DNA of 64,000 nucleotides from Fidelibacterota bacterium (lineage in GTDB: Bacteria; Fidelibacterota; Marinisomatia; SCGC-AAA003-L08; TS1B11). The notes beneath the pieces were generated by a model that made no database searches, had not been told where the DNA came from, and saw only the letters and a list, made by a program, of their open reading frames with translations. Position numbers and translations under genes: made by a program. The stretch spans positions 1 through 64,000 of the forward strand of contig SCKI01000008.1 of NCBI GenBank assembly GCA_004124295.1, in the 5' to 3' direction. Positions 7,990 through 17,269 of this stretch are shown here, piece by piece (position 1 is the stretch's first letter; each line of letters begins with the position of its first letter).

Positions 7990-9090
7990 ATGGCACTGCA
8001 ATGCGGCATTTTAGGCCTGCCCAACGCCGGCAAGTCCACCCTCTTCAACGCCCTCACCGCCTCCGATGTACCGGCGGAGAACTACCCTTTCTGCACCATT
8101 GATCCCAACGTCGGCATCGTTGCGGTGCCCGATGCACGCCTGGCCGTCCTGGAGCGCATATATCAGCCCGGCCAGGTGACCCCCGCCGTGGTCGAGTTCG
8201 TCGATGTTGCCGGGCTTGTACGGGGCGCCAGCAAAGGCGAGGGACTGGGAAACCAGTTTCTGGCCCATATCCGGGCCACCGATGCACTGGTCCATGTGGT
8301 GCGCTGCTTCGAGGACAGCGAGGTGACCCATGTGGAAGGGAGCCTCGATCCGGTGCGGGATGCGCAGATCATCGAAACCGAGCTTCTGCTGAAGGACCTG
8401 GAAAGCCTCGCCCGGCGCTCTCAGCGGGCGGCCAAGGCGGCCCGGTCGGGTGAAAAAGATGCGGCGGCCGAGCTGGCCGCGCTGGAGCGGCTCACGGCGG
8501 CACTTGATGCCGGGCAGATGGCCCGGTCGCTGACCCTCAGTGACGGGGAGCAGGCGCTGGTGCGGCAGCTCAACCTGTTGACCTTCAAGCCGATCCTGTA
8601 CGTCGCCAATGTGGACGAAGGGGAAATTCAGCACAAGGAGCGGGGTCCTCTGCCCACCGCCCTGGCCGAGTTTGCCGCCGCCGAAGGGAACACCATCATC
8701 CGCCTGTGCGGACAGATCGAGCAGGAGATCGCCGTCCTGGAGGGCGACGAACAGAGCGACTTCCTGGCTGAATTCGGCCTGCCCGAACCGGGGCTTGACA
8801 AACTTGTCCATGCCGCCTATGCCCTGCTGAACTACCAGACCTTTTTCACAGGCAGCTCCCAGGAGGTCCGGGCCTGGACGGTGCCGGCCGGGGCCAAGGC
8901 CCCCCAGGCTGCCGGCGTCATCCACACCGATTTCCAGCGCGGCTTCATCAAGGCTGAGGTGTTCCACTATGACGACCTGGCCCGGCTGGGCAGCGAACAG
9001 GCCTTGAAGGAAGCCGGGCTGGTGCGGCAGGAAGGGAAAGAGTACCGGGTCCGGGAGGGGGATGTTATTTTCTTCAAATTCAATGTTTGA
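7990..9090 (+). CDS. ychF: Redox-regulated ATPase/GTPase YchF
   Basis: A 366-residue Obg-superfamily P-loop protein. G1 GLPNAGKST (residues 9-17), the FCTIDPNVG switch region, G3 [17 protein letters not shown], and the NVDE motif (in YVANVDEGE) that replaces NKxD and explains the ATP preference of the family. The C-terminal TGS domain ends in [16 protein letters not shown]...[16 protein letters not shown], which is highly conserved. Length matches E. coli YchF (363). It binds ribosomes and is implicated in stress responses. It lies 50 bases after the repeat-protein gene. Confidence 0.96.
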   Translation: MALQCGILGLPNAGKSTLFNALTASDVPAENYPFCTIDPNVGIVAVPDARLAVLERIYQPGQVTPAVVEFVDVAGLVRGASKGEGLGNQFLAHIRATDALVHVVRCFEDSEVTHVEGSLDPVRDAQIIETELLLKDLESLARRSQRAAKAARSGEKDAAAELAALERLTAALDAGQMARSLTLSDGEQALVRQLNLLTFKPILYVANVDEGEIQHKERGPLPTALAEFAAAEGNTIIRLCGQIEQEIAVLEGDEQSDFLAEFGLPEPGLDKLVHAAYALLNYQTFFTGSSQEVRAWTVPAGAKAPQAAGVIHTDFQRGFIKAEVFHYDDLARLGSEQALKEAGLVRQEGKEYRVREGDVIFFKFNV

Positions 9091-9147
9091 TTCCTGCCCC
9101 CGCCCTCTATTTGATAAGGCCGGCGCGAGGGGCCTGAAAGGCAGTCC

Positions 9148-9654
9148 ATGTACATCTTCATGTATTTGATCTATATTCTCTCGGCCGCCAGTTTCATCGG
9201 GTTGGCGCTGCTGGGCCTGGGCGGTATGGCCGGCCCGCACGGCTATTTCGGCATGAACCACCCCACCTTTGCCCTGCTGGTCAGCGTCATCTTTCTGGCC
9301 GCTGAGGTGTTGGTCATGTTCTTTTTTGTCGGTACCGGCATCAGCATCAAGGAGTATGTCCGCGACCACCCCGATGCCGATCCGGAGCTCCACCGCCGCT
9401 CCATCGCCATCAAGCGGGTGCTCTACCCGCCGACCCTCTATGTGACCATGATGGTCATGCTCACCTTCATCCTCGGCGGGGCGGTGGACCGGAAGCTGCT
9501 GTCCCACTGGTGGCATTTGGCGGCCTGGGTCATGTCCATGTGGCTGTTCATCCGGGCGGCGAAAGTGCAGCACCAGAGTTTGGCGGAGAACACCGCCATC
9601 ATCCTTGAAATGGTGGGGTTTCAGGCGCGGCCGGAAAAGGACGCGCCGTCCTGA
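9148..9654 (+). CDS. Four-helix membrane protein of unknown function
   Basis: 168 residues with four predicted membrane helices (about 4-28, 42-68, 92-113, 120-143) and a charged loop between helices 2 and 3 (EYVRDHPDADPELHRR). Several His residues (HPTF, HWWH) lie near membrane boundaries, which could ligand heme or metal, but no family signature is recognised. It starts 57 bases after ychF and is followed after 17 bases by the VanY-like gene, so co-transcription is likely. Confidence 0.65.
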   Translation: MYIFMYLIYILSAASFIGLALLGLGGMAGPHGYFGMNHPTFALLVSVIFLAAEVLVMFFFVGTGISIKEYVRDHPDADPELHRRSIAIKRVLYPPTLYVTMMVMLTFILGGAVDRKLLSHWWHLAAWVMSMWLFIRAAKVQHQSLAENTAIILEMVGFQARPEKDAPS

Positions 9655-9671
9655 GCGGAGCCGTGTGGACC

Positions 9672-10421
9672 ATGAAACTGCTGGCCGGGGCCGGCCTGGC
9701 CCTGCTCAGCGCTGTCCAACCTGCCCAGGAGGATGCCCGCGCGGCGGGGCCGTTGCTGCCGTTCGATGCGGTCGCTTATCTCACCGGCAGGTTTAAGCCC
9801 GACACATCCGCAGCATTCGTGCTGCTGCCGGCGGAGGTTGCCGGAGCGCGGCAGATCTGGCTGCGCCGGGAAGCGGCCCAAGCCCTCATCCGCATGACAG
9901 CCGCGGCCCGGGATGACGGGATCGCTCTGCAACTGCTGTCGGGTACCCGCAGTTTTGCCGATCAGAAGGCCATCTGGGAGGCCAAATTCAGTGGACGGAG
10001 GACATCGGCCGGCCGAAACCTGGCCCGGGACTTTCCCGATACACGCCAGCGGGTGGAGGCCATCCTGCGCTATTCGTCAGCGCCGGGCACCTCCCGGCAC
10101 CACTGGGGTACCGACATTGATCTGAACAGCACCAGCATGAGCTGGTGGACGACCCGGGACGGTATGGCAGCCCTGACCTGGCTTCATCGCCGGGGAGGCG
10201 AGTTCGGCTTTGAGCTGCCCTACCCCCCCCGCCGGGAGCACGGCTACCGCTATGAGCCGTGGCACTGGTCCTATGCGCCGTTGGCCCGGCCTCTGCTTGT
10301 GCGGCACTACCGGAAAATGATCACTGCGCAGGATTTGGGAGAATTTCTCGGCGCAGGGCAGTTCCAGCAGTTGCCCTGGATGGAATGGTATGTGGAAGGG
10401 GTCGCAGGCGTGCTGAAATAG
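9672..10421 (+). CDS. D-alanyl-D-alanine carboxypeptidase, VanY/M15B family
   Basis: A 249-residue exported protein. After an N-terminal signal-like segment, the M15B peptidase signatures appear: SGTRSFADQKAIWE, SRHHWGTDIDLN (zinc His and Asp) and YEPWHWSY (catalytic Glu and second zinc His). Such enzymes are zinc peptidases trimming the terminal D-Ala of peptidoglycan stem peptides in the periplasm. The ATG at 9672 is preferred over a GTG nine bases upstream because it begins the hydrophobic signal. All metal ligands are present. Confidence 0.88.
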   Translation: MKLLAGAGLALLSAVQPAQEDARAAGPLLPFDAVAYLTGRFKPDTSAAFVLLPAEVAGARQIWLRREAAQALIRMTAAARDDGIALQLLSGTRSFADQKAIWEAKFSGRRTSAGRNLARDFPDTRQRVEAILRYSSAPGTSRHHWGTDIDLNSTSMSWWTTRDGMAALTWLHRRGGEFGFELPYPPRREHGYRYEPWHWSYAPLARPLLVRHYRKMITAQDLGEFLGAGQFQQLPWMEWYVEGVAGVLK

Positions 10422-10445
10422 GGGCCGGGGAGCAGAAATCGGGTG

Positions 10446-11057
10446 TCAGCGGTCTTCGTCCTCCTCTTCCTCCTCTTCCTCCTCCTCGTCATCATCATCC
10501 CAATCCTCTTCTTCGCCCCAGAACTCCCCGTCGTCATCTTCATCCAGCTCGTCGTCTTCTTCGTCATCGAACTCTTCCGGCGGAGGCGGTGGATAGTAGG
10601 GCTGCGCCGGCAGCTGCTCGACAGCTGCGTAGGCGCTGCCCGGCTCCGCGGGTGTGGGAGCGCGGCTCCCCGGTTTGCTGGTCAGGTTCAGCATGACCAG
10701 CGGGGCGAAGCTCAGCAGCAGGACCAGCATGGCCACGGCCACACCCTGTAGATTAAAGATGAAGCTGCCCCACATGGTCTGCTCTATGCCGTAGGTCAGG
10801 AACGCGGAGGCGGCCAGCACCAGGCCCAGTCCGGCCAGGACCTTGCTGACGCTGCGGCCCAGCGAACCCCCCACCGGGGCATCATTGTCTCCGGCGCCCA
10901 GTCCCGCTGACAGCAGGTAGAGCAGCCAGACAAGCAGCCCGCCGGTGACGGAAATGAGGGTGACCAGAAAGTGTGCCAGTGTGGCTGAAATGATGCTGAG
11001 GGTAAATATGCCGGCCACGATGAGACGGCTGAAGAAAAGCCGGGCCTCCCGGGACAT
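10446..11057 (-). CDS. Membrane protein with a long poly-acidic C-terminal tail
   Basis: About 203 residues from ATG 11057, which has GGAGG just upstream. Four hydrophobic helices (about 8-30, 33-55, 70-92, 98-122) are followed by a Pro-rich linker (QPYYPPPPPEEF) and a C-terminal stretch of about 45 residues made almost entirely of Asp and Glu with a few Trp/Phe. The tail may bind divalent cations or basic partners; this is inference. No family is recognised. It is convergent with the VanY-like gene and divergent from the lipid A cluster. Confidence 0.7.
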   Translation of the reverse strand: MSREARLFFSRLIVAGIFTLSIISATLAHFLVTLISVTGGLLVWLLYLLSAGLGAGDNDAPVGGSLGRSVSKVLAGLGLVLAASAFLTYGIEQTMWGSFIFNLQGVAVAMLVLLLSFAPLVMLNLTSKPGSRAPTPAEPGSAYAAVEQLPAQPYYPPPPPEEFDDEEDDELDEDDDGEFWGEEEDWDDDDEEEEEEEEEDEDR

Positions 11058-11206
11058 GGAGCCTCCTTGACTATTGAGGTGGGGAAACTGCTTCCTGATA
11101 AAATTGCGATGGACCGCAGGGGAAATGCAAGGGCAATTCACCGGCCGGTTGCCCTTTGGAAAGACGGGGGTGGATATTGGAAAGCCGCCATTCTAACTTT
11201 CCGGTC

Positions 11207-12232
11207 GTGTCTCAACAGCCCATCAAAACAGCCATCATCGGTGTCGGACACCTGGGCAATTTCCATGTCGAGCAGTTGCTGCAGATACCGGAAGCAGAGC
11301 TGCTGGGCATTTATGATGCGGATCCAGAAGCGGCAGCACGCCAGCAGAAGCGTCACAAACTGCGGATTTTTGATTCGCTCGAGGAGGCGCTGGAGGCGGC
11401 CGAGGCGATCTCCGTGGTCGTGCCGACAGTAGATCACTTCGACGTGGCCTCCCGGGGACTCGAGGCCGGCTGCCATGTTTTCATTGAGAAGCCCATCACC
11501 CAGACCCTGCAGCAGGCCGACCAACTGTTGCAGATGGCCGACGAGCGGAACCTGCTGATTCAGGTCGGCCATATCGAGCGGCTCAACCCTGCCCTGCAGG
11601 TGCTGGAAAGCCTGGCTCCGCAGCCGCGTTTCATTGAAGGGCACCGGCTGGCTTCCTTTTCATCCCGGGGCACCGACGTTCCGGTGGTCCTCGACCTGAT
11701 GATCCACGATATCGACGTTGTCCTGAGCCTGGTGCGCTCGCCACTGGAATCGGTCCGGGCCAACGGGGTGGCGGTGATTACCGATACGGCTGATATCGCC
11801 ACTGCCCGGCTTGAATTTGCCAACGGCGCGGTGGCCAACCTGACGGCCAGCCGGGTGGCCCAAAAGCAGATGCGCAAGCTGCGCCTGTTTCAGAGCCGCC
11901 TGTACATCGGTGTCGATTTCCTGCAGCAGATCACCGAGATTTACCGGCTGGTGGGACCGGACGCCACACCGCCGGAGGCGCTGCGGACCATCCCCTTCGA
12001 GCACCAGGGCAAGCAGCGCATCATCACCTATGAAAAGCCGGCCGTGGAGCAGTACAATCCCCTGCATATGGAGCTGACCAACTTCATCCGCTCGGTGGCC
12101 GGACTGGAAAAACCGGTGGTGGATGGGCGGGCCGCCCGGGCGGCACTGGATGTGGCCAGCCAGGTGCAGGCCGCCCTGGATGAATCCACCGCCCGTCAGG
12201 AGCAGCCTGATTCCGGAACCGGCGATGCCTGA
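11207..12232 (+). CDS. Gfo/Idh/MocA-family oxidoreductase, GnnA-like, in lipid A cluster
   Basis: About 341 residues. An N-terminal Rossmann fold (KTAIIGVGHLGNFH), the conserved EKPITQTL segment (catalytic Lys of the family), GHIERLNPA and LDLMIHDIDVVLSL identify Gfo/Idh/MocA. It directly precedes lpxB, a context known for GnnA, the dehydrogenase that oxidises the 3-OH of UDP-GlcNAc for amide-linked (GlcN3N) lipid A. The aminotransferase GnnB expected with it is not in the window, so the substrate is inferred. Start is uncertain: GTG 11207 gives the usual N-terminus; TTG codons at 11174 and 11156 are alternatives. Confidence 0.82.
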   Translation: MSQQPIKTAIIGVGHLGNFHVEQLLQIPEAELLGIYDADPEAAARQQKRHKLRIFDSLEEALEAAEAISVVVPTVDHFDVASRGLEAGCHVFIEKPITQTLQQADQLLQMADERNLLIQVGHIERLNPALQVLESLAPQPRFIEGHRLASFSSRGTDVPVVLDLMIHDIDVVLSLVRSPLESVRANGVAVITDTADIATARLEFANGAVANLTASRVAQKQMRKLRLFQSRLYIGVDFLQQITEIYRLVGPDATPPEALRTIPFEHQGKQRIITYEKPAVEQYNPLHMELTNFIRSVAGLEKPVVDGRAARAALDVASQVQAALDESTARQEQPDSGTGDA

Positions 12233-12322
12233 TCCTTACCAGCAGGACCAGCCCCCGGCCGGGTGAATGGTCCCGCATCCCTCTGAAACTGCCGCCGGAA
12301 AGGCATTGCCCAGGTGGCTGAT

Positions 12323-13495
12323 ATGACGCCCAACCGGGGCCCAGGGGCGCGGAAGTTTTTTATTCTCGCCGGGGAAGCCTCCGGCGACCGCCACGGCGCC
12401 GCTCTCATGGAGGCCATGCAAGCGCTGGAGCCGGCTGCGGAATTCTCCGGTATCGGCGGGGAGATGATGCAGGCCGCCGGCCTCGAAACCCTCTATGACG
12501 CCCGTCAGATGGCAGTGATCGGCTTCTCCGAAGTGTTCCGCAAGCTGCGCTTCCTGAGACGGGCCATGAGACAGGTGCTGCGGCATATTGCCAGCCGGCG
12601 GCCGGAACGAATTATCCTGATCGACTACCCCGGATTTAATCTCCGTCTGGCCCAACGCCTGCGCCGGTCGGGGATTCCGGTGACCTATTACATCAGCCCC
12701 CAGCTCTGGGCCTGGAGGGCGGGCCGCATCCGTGTCATCCGGCGCTGCGTGGCACAGATGCTGGTCATCTTTCCTTTCGAGGAAGAGTGGTACCGGGAGC
12801 GGGGCGTGTCGGCCACATTCGTCGGCCACCCGATTTTGGACGAACCGGCCCCGGACCAGGACCGGGAGACATTCCTGGCGGGACAGGACTTGCGACCCGA
12901 CCAGCCCCTGTTGACCCTTTACCCCGGCAGCCGGGAGGATGAACTTGAGCAGCATCTGGGCCTCTTTTTTAAGGCCGCCCTGATAGCTCGTGAAGCCTGC
13001 CCCGGGCTGCAGCTGGCCCTCGGTCTGGCGCCGGACCTCTCTCCCGGGCAAGTACCGGCGGAGATTCGCAGCCAGGTGCGCCTGGTCACCGGCCGGCCCC
13101 GGATGTTGCTCCGCTATGCCGACGTGGCTATGGTGGCTTCCGGTACAGCCACCCTGGAAGCGGCCGCGTGGGGGGTCCCGATGGTGGTGGTATACCGGGT
13201 ATCGCCCTTTTCGGCCTGGCTGGGCCGGCGCTTGCTGCGGTTGCCCCACATCAGCATGGCCAATATATTGGCCGGCCGGGAATTGGTGCCGGAGTTTCTG
13301 CAGGAGCGGGCCCAGCCAGGCCCCATCGCCCGCACCGTGGTCCGCCTGCTCGGTGATGACGACAGCCGGCGGCAGTTTCGGGAGGACCTGTTGGCCTTGC
13401 GCCAATTGCTGAAACCGCCGCAAACCGGCAACGCCGGCACGGTTTCTCTGCGGGCGGCGCAAATGATATTAGAGCCCGATGGCCGCGGCCTCTGA
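12323..13495 (+). CDS. lpxB: Lipid-A-disaccharide synthase
   Basis: About 390 residues, the usual LpxB length. It joins UDP-diacylglucosamine and lipid X into the lipid A disaccharide at the inner face of the inner membrane. Visible hallmarks: FILAGEASGDRHGA near the N-terminus, GIGGEMM, VIGFSEV, IDYPGFNLRLA, YYISPQLWAWRAGR, FVGHPILDE, LYPGSREDEL, and ASGTATLEAA with PMVVVYRVSP. ATG 12323 has AGGTGG five bases upstream and is preferred over GTG 12314. It overlaps the following acyltransferase gene by 17 bases. Confidence 0.96.
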   Translation: MTPNRGPGARKFFILAGEASGDRHGAALMEAMQALEPAAEFSGIGGEMMQAAGLETLYDARQMAVIGFSEVFRKLRFLRRAMRQVLRHIASRRPERIILIDYPGFNLRLAQRLRRSGIPVTYYISPQLWAWRAGRIRVIRRCVAQMLVIFPFEEEWYRERGVSATFVGHPILDEPAPDQDRETFLAGQDLRPDQPLLTLYPGSREDELEQHLGLFFKAALIAREACPGLQLALGLAPDLSPGQVPAEIRSQVRLVTGRPRMLLRYADVAMVASGTATLEAAAWGVPMVVVYRVSPFSAWLGRRLLRLPHISMANILAGRELVPEFLQERAQPGPIARTVVRLLGDDDSRRQFREDLLALRQLLKPPQTGNAGTVSLRAAQMILEPDGRGL

Positions 13496-14150
13496 TTCAA
13501 AGCGCCGCTGGACGGGGCTGCTCATGGCCTGGCTTGGAGGCTGGCTGATCAGCCTGCTGATGCTGCTCAATCGCCGCACCATAGGTGGACTTGAATACCT
13601 GGAAGACGCCCTGGCCGGCGACAGGCCGGTCTATATCGGATTCTGGCACGGCCGCCTGATCTATGCGGCCTGGTTTCTGCGGCGCTTCCATCCCGCCACA
13701 CTGGTTAGCAGATCCGATGACGGCGAGCTGATTGCCCATATTCTGAAGCGCTGGGGCTACCACACCATCCGCGGCAGCAGCAGGCAAGGGGCCCAGGAAT
13801 CATTGCGGGAGTTGCTCAGGCTGCTGGACGACAGGTCGTTTCTGGTTGCGGTAACCATGGACGGCCCCTTGGGCCCGCCCCAGGTGGTTAAGCCGGGCAG
13901 TCTGGCTGCCGCACGCCGCAAGGGTGCGGTGATCCTGCCGCTGGGCAGCACGGCGACCCGGAAATGGGTCTTCAGCCGCAGCTGGGACCGGTTCGAGCTC
14001 CCCAAACCGTTCGGCCGGCTGGTGATCCAGATTGGGCCACCGGTCGCCATTTCCTCCTCGGCCGATGACGATGAAGCGGCCAGGATTATGGCTGCCGCCA
14101 CAGTGCAGGTAGAAGCAGAAGCCCATGCGTTTGCCCGGCAATTGGACTAG
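13479..14150 (+). CDS. Lysophospholipid acyltransferase-family protein (DUF374)
   Basis: A 223-residue protein with an N-terminal membrane segment (about 12-32). The DUF374 pattern is clear: FWHGRLIYA, SRSDDGELIA, IRGSSRQGA and TMDGPLGPPQVVKPG, related to LpxL-type acyltransferases. In the lipid A cluster it probably adds an acyl chain to a lipid A or Kdo-lipid intermediate; the exact acceptor is inference. It overlaps lpxB by 17 bases and lpxK by 26 bases, showing tight translational coupling. Confidence 0.88.
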   Translation: MAAASDSKRRWTGLLMAWLGGWLISLLMLLNRRTIGGLEYLEDALAGDRPVYIGFWHGRLIYAAWFLRRFHPATLVSRSDDGELIAHILKRWGYHTIRGSSRQGAQESLRELLRLLDDRSFLVAVTMDGPLGPPQVVKPGSLAAARRKGAVILPLGSTATRKWVFSRSWDRFELPKPFGRLVIQIGPPVAISSSADDDEAARIMAAATVQVEAEAHAFARQLD

Positions 14151-15210
14151 ACTCCGGCCCCTGCTCTGGCCGGTGGCCCTGTTTTACGGCGCCCTGGTCT
14201 GGTGGCGCAATTTTTTCTATCAGATCGGCTTTTTTGTCACTCGCCGCGTTCCCGTTCCGGTTGTCTCCATCGGCAATCTCACCGTGGGCGGCACCGGGAA
14301 AACACCGGCGGTGATTTTCCTGGCCCGGCATTTGAGGCTCCTCGGTTACCGGCCGGGGATCGTCAGCCGGGGCTATGGCCGCCATACCCGCGGGACGGTG
14401 CTGGTGAGCGACGGGCGGAAGCTGCAGGCAACGGTAGGCGCAGCCGGCGACGAAGCCTTTCTGCTGGCCAGCCGCCTGCCGGAGGTGCCGGTAGTGGTCG
14501 ATGAGGACCGTTACCGGGGCGCGAGCCTTTTAAGCGCTGAACACGATGTCGATGTGTTGCTTCTGGATGACGGTTTCCAGCACCGCGGCCTGGCCCGAAA
14601 CTGCGACCTGCTGCTGATGGATGCGGCGGCCCCGGCCCGCGATTACCGCATGTTCCCCTACGGGACACTGAGAGAACGGTTGTCTGCCGTGCAGCGGGCT
14701 GTGCTGGTGGTCTGGACCCGGACGGAATATTTCAGCCCGGACGCCGCCCTGCGCCAGAAATTGGCCGCCTATCCGGCCCCCCAGATTGACAGCCGGATGG
14801 AGGCAGCGACCCTGCTGCAGGCGGTAGGCGGCGGGGTGGATCAAACCTCTGCCGAGCTGGCCGGCCGGCCCATACTGGCCTTCTGCGGCATCGGCCGCCC
14901 CCAGTCGTTTTACCAGAAACTGCTGGAACTGGGGCTGGAGCCCCAGTGGGTGCGCTATTTTCCCGATCACCATGCCTACACCAGGGCCGACCTGGAGATT
15001 CTGGCCGACCTGGCAGCGCCCCCGGAAACCGTGCTGATTACGACCGAAAAGGACGCCGTCAAGTTGCCCGGCGACTTTTTGGCAGGCCATGAGGTTTACA
15101 GCCTGAAGATCGAATTCACCATTTCCGGCGCAGACTTGAAAAAGTTGGATGAGGTATTATTGGGCTGCCTGCCCATACCCAGATCGACAGCCCCGGCAGG
15201 GGAGGCCTGA
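14125..15210 (+). CDS. lpxK: Tetraacyldisaccharide 4'-kinase
   Basis: A 361-residue kinase that phosphorylates the 4' position of the lipid A disaccharide. The Walker A is in IGNLTVGGTGKTPAV (about residues 49-63), and DDGFQHRGLARNCDLLLMD supplies the conserved Asp and His region of LpxK. An N-terminal membrane-associated helix precedes the P-loop, as usual. It is the last gene of the cluster and is convergent with gap (11 bases apart). Confidence 0.95.
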   Translation: MRLPGNWTRLRPLLWPVALFYGALVWWRNFFYQIGFFVTRRVPVPVVSIGNLTVGGTGKTPAVIFLARHLRLLGYRPGIVSRGYGRHTRGTVLVSDGRKLQATVGAAGDEAFLLASRLPEVPVVVDEDRYRGASLLSAEHDVDVLLLDDGFQHRGLARNCDLLLMDAAAPARDYRMFPYGTLRERLSAVQRAVLVVWTRTEYFSPDAALRQKLAAYPAPQIDSRMEAATLLQAVGGGVDQTSAELAGRPILAFCGIGRPQSFYQKLLELGLEPQWVRYFPDHHAYTRADLEILADLAAPPETVLITTEKDAVKLPGDFLAGHEVYSLKIEFTISGADLKKLDEVLLGCLPIPRSTAPAGEA

Positions 15211-15221
15211 ACGAACCAGCC

Positions 15222-16226
15222 TCAGGCGGAGAAGGCGCCCAGGATCTCCACCAGGTCGACGACCCGGTTGGAATAACCCCACTCGTTATCATACCAGTTC
15301 AGGGTTTTGATGAAGTTCCCGCCGGAAACCCGGGTGAAGGGGGCATCGTAGATGGACGAATGGGGATCACCAATGATATCGGTGGAGACGATAGGGAGGG
15401 TCGAGAATGAGAGGATCGGCTTGAGCCGGTCCGTCTCCGCGGCGGTCCACACCGCGTCGTGGACATCCTGCAGGGTCACTTCCTGCTTCAGCCGGCAGAC
15501 CAGGTCCACCACCGAACCGTCCGGGACCGGCACCCTTGAGGCGATGCCGTCCAGGCGGCCGTTGAGTTCGGGCAGCACCATGCCCACGGCCCGGGCGGCG
15601 CCGGTCGTGGTGGGGATGATATTTTCGGCGGCCGCGCGGCTGCGGCGCCAGTCCTTGTGAGGCACATCCGCCAGCCGCTGGTCATTGGTATAGGCGTGGA
15701 CGGTGTTGATCATGCCGTCCTCTATACCGAAGGCTTCATGCAGAACCTTGGCCATGGGCGCCAGGCAGTTGGTGGTGCAGCTCGCGTTGGACACGATGCG
15801 GTGCTCGGGTTTGAGCTGATCCTCATTCACGCCGATGACCACCATGGCGTCGATCTCGTCCTTTGGCGGGACGGTGAGGATGACCCGCCCGGCGCCTGCG
15901 TCCAGATGGCGCTGGAGCATTTCACGGGTCCTGAAAATGCCCGTCGCCTCGATAATCACGTCGATACCCATCTCCTGCCAGGGCAGATCGCCCGGTTCCC
16001 GCTCGTGAAGCATGCGGATGCGGTTGCGCGGCGTCAGGAGATGCTCCCCCGCAATGCTGATTTCGCCCTCGAAGCGGCCCATCACCGTATCGTATTTCAA
16101 CAGATAGGCCAGCGCCTCGGGATCGAACAGATCGTTGATCGCCACGACCTCGATATTTTCCCGTTGCTCCATGATGCGCAGGACGGTGCGCCCAATGCGG
16201 CCGAATCCGTTGATGGCGATTCTCAT
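15222..16226 (-). CDS. gap: Glyceraldehyde-3-phosphate dehydrogenase (canonical)
   Basis: A 334-residue type I GAPDH. N-terminal INGFGRIGR, catalytic Cys150 in SNASCTTNCLAP, HAYTNDQ with the catalytic His, RAAAENIIPTTTGAARA and the C-terminal NWYDNEWGYSNR are all intact. It oxidises glyceraldehyde 3-phosphate in glycolysis. Asp in AINDL at the end of the second strand favours NAD+. Its ATG overlaps the end of the upstream GAPDH-like gene by four bases, so the two are translated together. Confidence 0.97.
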   Translation of the reverse strand: MRIAINGFGRIGRTVLRIMEQRENIEVVAINDLFDPEALAYLLKYDTVMGRFEGEISIAGEHLLTPRNRIRMLHEREPGDLPWQEMGIDVIIEATGIFRTREMLQRHLDAGAGRVILTVPPKDEIDAMVVIGVNEDQLKPEHRIVSNASCTTNCLAPMAKVLHEAFGIEDGMINTVHAYTNDQRLADVPHKDWRRSRAAAENIIPTTTGAARAVGMVLPELNGRLDGIASRVPVPDGSVVDLVCRLKQEVTLQDVHDAVWTAAETDRLKPILSFSTLPIVSTDIIGDPHSSIYDAPFTRVSGGNFIKTLNWYDNEWGYSNRVVDLVEILGAFSA

Positions 16227-17269
16227 GTGGCGGAGCCGTTGCCATTCAGGGCGGCATAGGCCTGGATAATATCCAGAATCCGGGCGGCGTGGCCCCAGCC
16301 GTTGTCGTACCAGCCGAGCACCTTCACCATCCCGCGCGCCGTTACCAGTGTCGCCTGCTGGTCAAAGATCACGCTGTGCGTATTGCCGATGATGTCGCTG
16401 GAGACGATGGGGTCGGCGGTGGCCTCGAAGAGAATTGGCATTCTGTCGGCAGCTTCGACGGCAGCGGCATTGATCTCCTCGGCGGTGACCCCGGGGCTGG
16501 CCAGTTGCATTGTCATGTCGGCGTAGGAGCCGTCGGCCACCGGCACGTTCAGGGCGATGCCTTCGATGCGGCCCTTAAACTGGGGCAGAATGATTTCCAG
16601 CCAGCGCGGCGTGGCCGAGTCGTTGGGGATGATGTTTTCGGCTGCCGACCGGCTCCGCCGATAATCCCGTCCTGCGGTGTCCTGCAACGGCTGGTCACTG
16701 GTATAGGCATGGACAGAGGTCATCATGGCACGCTCAATATCAAATTTGGCGCCTATGGCGTCCAGCAGCAGGGCCGCCGCGTTGGTCGTGGATGAACCGG
16801 CCGAGACCAGTTTGTCGCTGGTCTGGATCTCCTGGTCATTGATGCCGGGGATCACAATCCGGTCGACATCATCCTCGGGCAAGTTGGCGATAATGACCCG
16901 GGGGGCGCCCGACTCCAGGTGTCCCTGCATGGCGCTGCGGCTGGTGTATTTACCGGTCGCATCGACCACCACATCGACACGAAAGCGGCCCCAGTTAACA
17001 TCGGCTGGCGTGACCCCGGAAACCATCCGCGCCTGCCGGCCATCCTGCAGAATCAAGCGGTCACCGTCAAGCTGGGCCCCGGAGGGGAACGATCCGTGGA
17101 TGGAATCCCGTTGCAGCAGGTAGTGCAGAATATCCGGGTTTCCCAGATCGCTGATGAGGGTGATATGCAGCTCGGGTCTGTCCGCTGCCAGGCGGTACAG
17201 GTTCCGTCCGATACGGCCGAACCCCATCAGGCCAAGACGAATTCTGGCGGGTGTCGGACTAGGGGTCAT
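16223..17269 (-). CDS. GAPDH-like paralogue lacking the catalytic cysteine
   Basis: A 348-residue GAPDH-fold protein that keeps the NAD-binding MGFGRIGRN, HAYTSDQ (catalytic-His region), SRSAAENIIPND and GWYDNGWGHAARI, but at the active site has VSAGSSTTNAAAL where the canonical enzyme has VSNASCTTNCLAP: Ser160 replaces the nucleophilic Cys. Thioester chemistry should therefore be impossible. It may be an erythrose-phosphate-like or regulatory/structural partner of the downstream canonical enzyme; this is inference. It is the first gene of a two-gene operon, overlapping gap by four bases (ATGA). Confidence 0.9.
   Translation of the reverse strand: MTPSPTPARIRLGLMGFGRIGRNLYRLAADRPELHITLISDLGNPDILHYLLQRDSIHGSFPSGAQLDGDRLILQDGRQARMVSGVTPADVNWGRFRVDVVVDATGKYTSRSAMQGHLESGAPRVIIANLPEDDVDRIVIPGINDQEIQTSDKLVSAGSSTTNAAALLLDAIGAKFDIERAMMTSVHAYTSDQPLQDTAGRDYRRSRSAAENIIPNDSATPRWLEIILPQFKGRIEGIALNVPVADGSYADMTMQLASPGVTAEEINAAAVEAADRMPILFEATADPIVSSDIIGNTHSVIFDQQATLVTARGMVKVLGWYDNGWGHAARILDIIQAYAALNGNGSAT

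Noticed and set aside
8011-9573. A 520-codon minus-strand open frame opposite ychF and the membrane protein gene
   Set aside because: It spans two real plus-strand genes and shows no recognisable domain or signal.
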